A stretch of DNA of 19,964 nt from an uncultured Bacillota bacterium (GTDB taxonomy: Bacteria; Bacillota_I; Bacilli_A; RF39; UBA660). The stretch lies in NCBI GenBank assembly GCA_946540075.1, contig CAMNHZ010000012.1:1-19964 (forward strand), in the 5' to 3' direction. Below are positions 14,878 to 19,964 of the stretch, one piece after another (positions within the stretch are counted from its first letter, which is position 1; each line of letters begins with the position of its first letter). Both the position numbers and the translations under genes were made by a program. Below the pieces are notes generated by a model. That model searched no databases. It had not been told where the DNA came from and saw only the letters and a list, made by a program, of their open reading frames with translations.

Positions 14878-14907
14878 AAAAAATAGAAGTTTTTAGTCTC
14901 CTATTTT
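14878..14907 (-). terminator. Terminator of dnaB-dnaI
   Basis: 10-bp stem with one G-U pair, 14880-14889 / 14898-14907, 8-base loop, then six T residues on the minus strand. The right arm contains the TAG stop of dnaI. Confidence 0.85.
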
Positions 14908-15821
14908 CTTAGATTCTTACTTATTAATTCCATATCTATTGTCAGTTGTTTTATTCTTTCAATTATTCGTCTAGATTTTACATTATCAACACTATCTTTA
15001 GATACACTAAAATGTGTTTCAAGGGCTTTCATATCTAAATTTGAAGTGAAAAATGTTGGTAATTTTTCTTCCATTCTATATTGAACAATTGGACAGAATA
15101 TTTCGTCTCTACTCCATGCAGTTGTATTTTCAGCACCTATATCATCAATTAAAAGCAAAGGTACTCTCTTAACATAATCAAGTTTTTCATTAAAACTATT
15201 ACCAAAAGAAGCTTTCAATTCTTGGATAAACTCTGGCCAAAAGATTATTGCACTTTTAATTCCATCTTTAGCAAGTTCATTAAACATTGCAGCAATTAAA
15301 TAAGTTTTACCACTTCCAAAACTGCCATGTAAATATAAACCTTTTTGTTGTTGATCCTTCTTATATTCTTTAATAAACTTAGTTATATATTTAATTGTTT
15401 CATATCTTTTTTTATCTGTTGTTATTATATCTTTCATTGAAGCATCTTTAATTTCTTTAGGTTCATTTATAGTATAAACATTTTCTAGATATTTATTTTT
15501 CTTATCTATTTTCTTTTTATATTTACATATTTGATAACCAAAATATAAACTTCCATCTTCATTAATCATTGGAGAGTAACAATATCCCATTATTTTATTT
15601 TTACAACTTAAGATATTTTTACAATTCTTACAATGTGAATATTCTTCTTTTGCTGATTCTAATTCTGATGTATACTTTATTAATTCTTTTTTAGGGACAT
15701 CTATAGTTGATACTAATTCTTTGAAATCATCATCTTTTAATGCTTCATGAAAAGATATTTCTAATGAAGTATTTATTTTATCTTTAAATATTTCTAATTT
15801 ATCAGATAATTTATCCATCAT
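14901..15821 (-). CDS. dnaI: Primosomal protein DnaI (helicase loader)
   Basis: AAA+ ATPase that loads the replicative helicase at the origin and at restart sites in Bacilli. The N-terminal part (1-105) has the helicase-binding cysteine cluster: Cys64, Cys67, Cys73, Cys81 and Cys99. The ATPase part has Walker A GSFGSGKT (166-173), Walker B LLLIDD (222-227) and a sensor region FFTSNLD near 257-263, with RR at 284-285. At 306 residues it is of normal length (about 310). The start has two adjacent ATGs; GTAGGTGAT directly ahead suits the second (15818) better by spacing. It starts five bases after the dnaB stop, as a two-gene replication operon. The order dnaB-dnaI with thrS downstream resembles B. 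subtilis. Confidence 0.96.
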   Translation of the reverse strand: MMDKLSDKLEIFKDKINTSLEISFHEALKDDDFKELVSTIDVPKKELIKYTSELESAKEEYSHCKNCKNILSCKNKIMGYCYSPMINEDGSLYFGYQICKYKKKIDKKNKYLENVYTINEPKEIKDASMKDIITTDKKRYETIKYITKFIKEYKKDQQQKGLYLHGSFGSGKTYLIAAMFNELAKDGIKSAIIFWPEFIQELKASFGNSFNEKLDYVKRVPLLLIDDIGAENTTAWSRDEIFCPIVQYRMEEKLPTFFTSNLDMKALETHFSVSKDSVDNVKSRRIIERIKQLTIDMELISKNLRK

Positions 15822-15826
15822 ATCAC

Positions 15827-17110
15827 CTACTTAAATTCATTTAATAAATCATCTATTTTTTGTTGATCTTCTTTATTAGCTTTATCTTCATCTATTTCTT
15901 GATTAAACCAATCTGGAGTATCAACTATATTTTTAGTATTCTTCTTAATATAAGCTTTACGTTTCTTTTGTTCCTTAGTAGATAGATTCATTGCGGCTTC
16001 TACTGTCTCAATGTTACTTCTAACCCATTGTGATGCGATTGTTTCAACAAAAGCTTTATTTAACTTATTATCATTTATTCTAAGAACATAATCTATTAAT
16101 ACATTAACTACACCTGGTTTTAAGTTCATATCTACAAGTAAATATTCTAATAAAGATAAATCACGTTTAGTTGGATTATTTCCTTTATACTTAGAACATA
16201 GAAAATCATATGGTGTCGTAGTTTCAAAAGCATATATCATCTTAGCTTTATTAGATGTATCACCAGTTGGCTTTCTTAAATATTCAGGCTGATTACGATA
16301 TAAAAGACTTGGTAATTTACCATTATTCTCAAATTGATAATAATTTCTACTATTTTTTCTTAATGCATCTTTATCAATTGTTCTTCTAAGAGTTAATGAA
16401 TTTCTAATTAAATCTAGACAAGCATTATCATCTAAATCATATATAAATGATAATTTTGTTATTAATTCCTTTGTTTCTCTAGTAACACTTCTAATATTTA
16501 ATAATTCATCTGGTATCATAGCTAAAACACTATCAATATCAACTTTTGATTGTACTTCTAATTTATTGTTATTCTTTGACTTTATATCATTAAGCATATT
16601 TTCAATTGAACCCATTGGTACTGATTCAAATACTTCATTAAATCTTTTAGTTATATCAACATAATCTTTAGTAATAATTTTAGGAACCTTATAATAAGAT
16701 ATTATCTTCTTATATTCAGTTGCACCTACATTATTATAAAGGGTTGTACTTAATATAGGATTATTTAAAAATTCATTAGCACTAAGTGGTGAATATAATT
16801 CATATATATATTTATTAACACTATCTTTTTTTACCAATGTTTTAAGTAATCCAATAGCTTCTAGTTTTTCTCTAGCTTCACTAATATCATTTAAACTAAT
16901 TCGCATACTAGTCATTAAATGATGATGTGTCCACTCTTTTGATAATATTTCAGATTTATCTAAATAAGACCACAATGAAAAGAACAAATTAGTAGCAATT
17001 GATCCTATTATAGGCTGATATAACATGATAAGTAGCATTCTATCTTTATCAGTCAATATAGTTTTATTTACTACTATATATGTATCTGCAGGTAATAGTA
17101 TATTTATCAT
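15827..17110 (-). CDS. dnaB: Replication initiation/membrane attachment protein DnaB (DnaB/DnaD family)
   Basis: Gram-positive DnaB, which works with DnaD and DnaI to load helicase and links the origin to the membrane. It is unrelated to the E. coli DnaB helicase. The protein has 427 residues. The N-terminal winged-helix part covers about 1-170 (LLIMLYQPIIGSIATNLFFSLW, then ISLNDISEAREKLEAIGLL). The middle is helical. The C-terminal DnaD-like helical domain is at about 305-385 (TPYDFLCSKYKGNNPTKRD, then YVLRINDNKLNKAFVETIAS and a Trp). The typical Y-x-I-x-W pattern near the end is present as AFVETIASQW. The tail is Lys/Asp rich. GGAGGAAT-type ribosome-binding site before the ATG. Its stop lies five bases ahead of dnaI. 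Confidence 0.92.
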   Translation of the reverse strand: MINILLPADTYIVVNKTILTDKDRMLLIMLYQPIIGSIATNLFFSLWSYLDKSEILSKEWTHHHLMTSMRISLNDISEAREKLEAIGLLKTLVKKDSVNKYIYELYSPLSANEFLNNPILSTTLYNNVGATEYKKIISYYKVPKIITKDYVDITKRFNEVFESVPMGSIENMLNDIKSKNNNKLEVQSKVDIDSVLAMIPDELLNIRSVTRETKELITKLSFIYDLDDNACLDLIRNSLTLRRTIDKDALRKNSRNYYQFENNGKLPSLLYRNQPEYLRKPTGDTSNKAKMIYAFETTTPYDFLCSKYKGNNPTKRDLSLLEYLLVDMNLKPGVVNVLIDYVLRINDNKLNKAFVETIASQWVRSNIETVEAAMNLSTKEQKKRKAYIKKNTKNIVDTPDWFNQEIDEDKANKEDQQKIDDLLNEFK

Positions 17111-17137
17111 GCTATTCCTCCTTTTAGTACTAATAAT

Positions 17138-17166
17138 AGTTTACCATAAATAATAAAGTAATTAAA
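17138..17166 (-). promoter_or_regulatory. Promoter of dnaB-dnaI
   Basis: TTTAAT (17161-17166), 17-base spacer ending in TGG, then TAAACT (17138-17143) on the minus strand: a weak -35 with an extended -10. It starts right after the preceding terminator. Confidence 0.45.
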
Positions 17167-17167
17167 G

Positions 17168-17195
17168 AAAAAAGAAAGTATTTTCTATACTTTCT
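17168..17195 (-). terminator. Terminator of the ltaS-like operon
   Basis: 9-bp perfect stem 17173-17181 / 17187-17195 (AGAAAGTAT and its complement), 5-base loop, then six T residues on the minus strand. The right arm holds the TAG stop of the upstream gene. Confidence 0.9.
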
Positions 17196-17853
17196 ATTCA
17201 TTAGTTGAAGAAATTACATCATTGTTTTCCATTCTAACAACTTCTATTTTTTTACCATTATGTACTAAATTTAATTTAACATCTTCTTGGTATTTTAAAT
17301 CTTTAATATAAGTAATTGTTAAATCTACTTCATAACCTTTAGCATCTTCTTTATTTAAATACTTAACTGTATTTTGATCTAATTTTGCGATTTCTATACT
17401 AGATACAACTGGTAAGTCTTGTTTACGCTTACCATATATATTACTTTGTACTGTATGATAAATGCTTTCACTTGCATATTTAGAAAAATCTTTTCGATAA
17501 TCTTTATATACGTATTGAACACCACCAATATCATTACTAGTAAGTTTATTATCAAGTGTATAAAAATCAGCTATAAATGATTTAGCAACTAACTTTGCAT
17601 ATTCCTCATCATCAACATCATTACCTTCAAGTAATGTTTTTAAATTTTTAAATAACTTTTTTTGATATGATGTTGCATTTTCATTTAATGTATAACCATA
17701 TCCTTCTATTTTATCTGATACAGCTATTTTTTTAATAGTTTTAGTATTTGGTTTAATTACTTTAAAAACAATTAATCCACCTATCAGTACTAATAATGCG
17801 ACAATCAATATTTTTACACTTTTTTTTACATGTCTCTTTGTTTTCTTTGCCAT
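17194..17853 (-). CDS. Membrane-anchored extracytoplasmic protein of unknown function
   Basis: A 219-residue protein with a Lys-rich cytoplasmic start (1-13), one transmembrane helix at about 14-30, and an outer domain of about 190 residues. The outer part has helical segments (SYQKKLFKNLKTLLEG, EEYAKLVAKSFIADFYTLDNK) and then beta strands (GYEVDLTITYIKD, EDVKLNLVHNGKKIEVVRM), a helix-then-sheet pattern that could be NTF2-like. I do not recognise the family and assign no function. The gene starts nine bases after the LTA-synthase-like gene, with AGAGGGG overlapping that stop, so it is in the same transcript. A role in surface polymer synthesis is only a guess from this neighbour. Confidence 0.8.
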   Translation of the reverse strand: MAKKTKRHVKKSVKILIVALLVLIGGLIVFKVIKPNTKTIKKIAVSDKIEGYGYTLNENATSYQKKLFKNLKTLLEGNDVDDEEYAKLVAKSFIADFYTLDNKLTSNDIGGVQYVYKDYRKDFSKYASESIYHTVQSNIYGKRKQDLPVVSSIEIAKLDQNTVKYLNKEDAKGYEVDLTITYIKDLKYQEDVKLNLVHNGKKIEVVRMENNDVISSTNE

Positions 17854-17862
17854 ATTACCCCT

Positions 17863-19875
17863 CTATTTATTACTATATTCATTCATTATCTTCTTACTCT
17901 CGTTTGTTTTCTTAATTAAATCATATACAATTATAGAATTTGATATATTTATAAGTTTTTCTGTATATTGACTATTTTTCTTTATCTCATCAACACTGAC
18001 TGTCTCATCAGGATTTATAAGTTTTCCTTCTCCAGTTGAAGCATTATAATACATTTTATTTGTAAGCCAATTTCCAGATGGGAATGGAACTACATTATTA
18101 GATGTACTAAATATATCATTACCTAAAGCATAATCACTACTAAATCCAAACATATTACCTAATGTAGGTAAAACATCAATCATACCCATTGCTTCTTTGA
18201 CTTCTTTTTTATATTTATGATCTTTAGTCCAAATAATAAATGGTACTTTACGATTTAATTGATAGAAATAATAATCTACATCAACATATCCATCATCTTC
18301 ACTAGTTTTTACTGTATCTGTGTATGGATCATAATTATAATAACGATTATATTCTGATTTTTTAATCTTATTATCATGGTCACCATAAATTACTACAACT
18401 GTATTATCTAGAAGTCCTTCTTTATCTAAATCACCTATAAATTGTTCAAGTGCTTGATCAGCATAATTAACAGATTTAAAATAATTACCTAAAGTTTTTC
18501 CTTCCATATATGGAGCAGATACTTCTTCTTCTTCTCCTGTTGTTTCATTTTGTTTTTTATACTTATAATCAACGGCATAATTAAATTTTGATACATCATC
18601 CCATGGTGTATGATTAGTAAGCATTATAAATGTTCCATACCAATTATCATGCTTAGAATCAATCTTTTTAAGCTTAGGTACAGCTTGTCTAAAGAATGAT
18701 TTATCAGATAAACCTAATCCTATTTTTTCGTCAATCTTAAATGATTTTTCACTATAGAATTTCTGATATCCTAAACTTTTATGCATGTTATCACGGTTCC
18801 ACATACTACCTTTGTTACCATGCATACTAAATGCATAATATCCTTTATCTCTAAGTAATTTAGGTATTGAAACATAATCACGATTCCAGTAACTTACATT
18901 AACTGTACCATTACTAGCAGGCATAAGTGATGTATTTAAAGTAAACTCAGTATCACTACTTGTTCCAACACTTTCTTCTGCATAAAAATTACTAAAGTAT
19001 AAACCTTCTTGTGACATTTTTTTCAAAAATGGTGCGACTGGAACATCATTAAACGAAGTATTTAAAACAAAATTTTGAATACTTTCTGCATGTATTACTA
19101 ATAAGTTCTTACCTTTAAACACATTAGTATACTTATTTTCTGAATGTGTTTTAGGTGTATTTTCATAATATTCACGGAATTCTTTAGCTTTCTCATCATA
19201 TCCAAACATAGAAATAGTTTGTGTCTTTATACTAGATATAAGATCATTAACTTGGTAAGTATATATACCAAAACGCATTACTACATACTCACGATTCCAT
19301 TGTTTTCCAAGTCTTGATATATCAACACTAGTAAGCATTGAAACAAAGAACCCTATTAAGATTAATGCGACAATAATAGTATTAATAGCAAGAACTTTTC
19401 CATTCTCAATTCTAAACACTCTATCAAAATGATTTTTCTTCTTCAAATGATAATTAACCATTATCATACCGAATATTTGCCATAAATAACTAAAATCTTT
19501 TAATTGCATTATTTCTTTAATTGCATCAGTTACTGGTAAAGCTTGAGAAAATGTTCCCAATAACGAAACAGAAACAAATGATACATAATTTGTATAATAA
19601 ACAGAATTTATTATACAAAGTAATGTAAAGAAAATACTAAAGCCCATAAAGTATTTATATTGATTTTTAGGTTTCAGGAAATATCCAAACGATCCTATTA
19701 TTAGGACAAATGCAAGGTCAGCTAAAATAGGATTAAAATCAAAATAGTTCTTTACTGTTAAAAATCTTAATAATGCAGCATTTAATACTGACATAGTAAC
19801 AAAAGATAAAAATAAAACATTATTTTTTGTATATTTTTTAAACTCTTTTTTAAATTCTTTTATATTTTTTTTCAT
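17863..19875 (-). CDS. ltaS: LTA synthase-like membrane sulfatase family protein
   Basis: Membrane enzyme of the alkaline phosphatase/sulfatase superfamily that in Firmicutes adds glycerol-phosphate from phosphatidylglycerol to lipoteichoic acid outside the cell. It has 670 residues. Five hydrophobic segments lie at about 20-40, 48-66, 75-93, 98-140 and 160-183, followed by the extracellular catalytic domain from about 255. Metal-site motifs: HAES with Glu264, ESVGTSSDTEF (301-311), MHGN with His352, NHTPW with His422, and YGDHD with Asp499 and His500. At the nucleophile position, where LtaS has Thr in a T-x-D-x-E-F context, this protein has Ser306 (SSDTEF), with Thr305 next to it. The length fits LtaS, but related phosphoglycerol transferases look alike. 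AGGTGAT precedes the ATG. First gene of a two-gene operon. Confidence 0.88.
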   Translation of the reverse strand: MKKNIKEFKKEFKKYTKNNVLFLSFVTMSVLNAALLRFLTVKNYFDFNPILADLAFVLIIGSFGYFLKPKNQYKYFMGFSIFFTLLCIINSVYYTNYVSFVSVSLLGTFSQALPVTDAIKEIMQLKDFSYLWQIFGMIMVNYHLKKKNHFDRVFRIENGKVLAINTIIVALILIGFFVSMLTSVDISRLGKQWNREYVVMRFGIYTYQVNDLISSIKTQTISMFGYDEKAKEFREYYENTPKTHSENKYTNVFKGKNLLVIHAESIQNFVLNTSFNDVPVAPFLKKMSQEGLYFSNFYAEESVGTSSDTEFTLNTSLMPASNGTVNVSYWNRDYVSIPKLLRDKGYYAFSMHGNKGSMWNRDNMHKSLGYQKFYSEKSFKIDEKIGLGLSDKSFFRQAVPKLKKIDSKHDNWYGTFIMLTNHTPWDDVSKFNYAVDYKYKKQNETTGEEEEVSAPYMEGKTLGNYFKSVNYADQALEQFIGDLDKEGLLDNTVVVIYGDHDNKIKKSEYNRYYNYDPYTDTVKTSEDDGYVDVDYYFYQLNRKVPFIIWTKDHKYKKEVKEAMGMIDVLPTLGNMFGFSSDYALGNDIFSTSNNVVPFPSGNWLTNKMYYNASTGEGKLINPDETVSVDEIKKNSQYTEKLINISNSIIVYDLIKKTNESKKIMNEYSNK

Positions 19876-19901
19876 TTAATCACCTTTAATATTTCTTATT
19901 A

Positions 19902-19930
19902 AGTATATCACATTATGAAACAATTTTAAA
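19902..19930 (-). promoter_or_regulatory. Promoter of the ltaS-like operon
   Basis: TTTAAA (19925-19930), 17-base spacer, TATACT (19902-19907) preceded by TGA on the minus strand, about 27 bases before the ATG. Confidence 0.55.
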
Positions 19931-19964
19931 TAGCTTTATACCTAAATAAAATATATTATCTTTT

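Noticed and set aside
1..19964. CRISPR array, insertion sequence, prophage or tRNA genes
   Set aside because: No regularly spaced repeats, transposase, integrase or tRNA cloverleaf was found; the region looks like ordinary chromosomal backbone.

Overview
The window is very AT-rich DNA from a bacterium of the Bacilli/Firmicutes type. The evidence is Gram-positive gene families and gene order: SpoIVFA-SpoIVFB-L21-Prp-L27-...-Obg, DnaB-DnaI-...-ThrRS, ComEA-ComEC and an LtaS-type enzyme. In addition there is a T-box leader, an L21 leader, and an L27 with a Prp-cleavable N-terminus. All 19 genes found lie on the minus strand, so transcription runs from high to low coordinates. The code is standard (Trp is TGG). 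None of the 18 stop codons in view is TGA (11 TAA, 7 TAG). I infer an uncultured or little-studied low-GC Bacilli lineage, but the species cannot be named from the sequence.

Layout in transcription order. (1) 19930-17168: an LTA-synthase-like membrane sulfatase gene and a small membrane-anchored protein of unknown function, closed by a terminator. (2) 17166-14878: dnaB and dnaI, the helicase-loading pair, closed by a terminator. (3) 14873-12900: a divergent RNase II/R-family (RNB) protein. (4) 12911-9270: a promoter that overlaps the end of the RNB gene, a T-box riboswitch, a coiled-coil protein of unknown function, a thrS that lacks the TGS domain, and rfbA, ending at a terminator. (5) 9258-8898: a stretch with no gene that has a promoter, several strong stem-loops and a terminator; it probably encodes a structured RNA of about 325 nt. 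(6) 8890-7156: an RNase J family protein whose catalytic motifs are degraded. (7) 7140-5753: the spoIVFA/spoIVFB pair. (8) 5763-4699: an L21 leader RNA and rplU-prp-rpmA, with a terminator. (9) 4687-2947: a left-handed beta-helix acyltransferase-like protein and an Hpt-receiver phosphorelay protein, with a terminator. (10) 2935-1601: obg with a terminator. (11) 1528-1: comEA overlapping the start of comEC, which runs off the window.

How the genes fit together: ribosome synthesis and assembly (L21, L27, Prp, Obg), sporulation-type intramembrane proteolysis (SpoIVFA/B), replication start (DnaB, DnaI), RNA turnover (RNase J-like, RNB-like), threonyl-tRNA charging under tRNA-sensing control, surface polymer synthesis (LtaS-like, RfbA) and DNA uptake (ComEA/ComEC). 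The most unusual points are the Hpt-receiver protein sitting where Bacillus subtilis carries spo0B, three enzyme-like proteins with altered catalytic residues (RNase J, RNB, acyltransferase), the T-box-controlled unknown gene in front of a TGS-less thrS, and the unidentified structured RNA.
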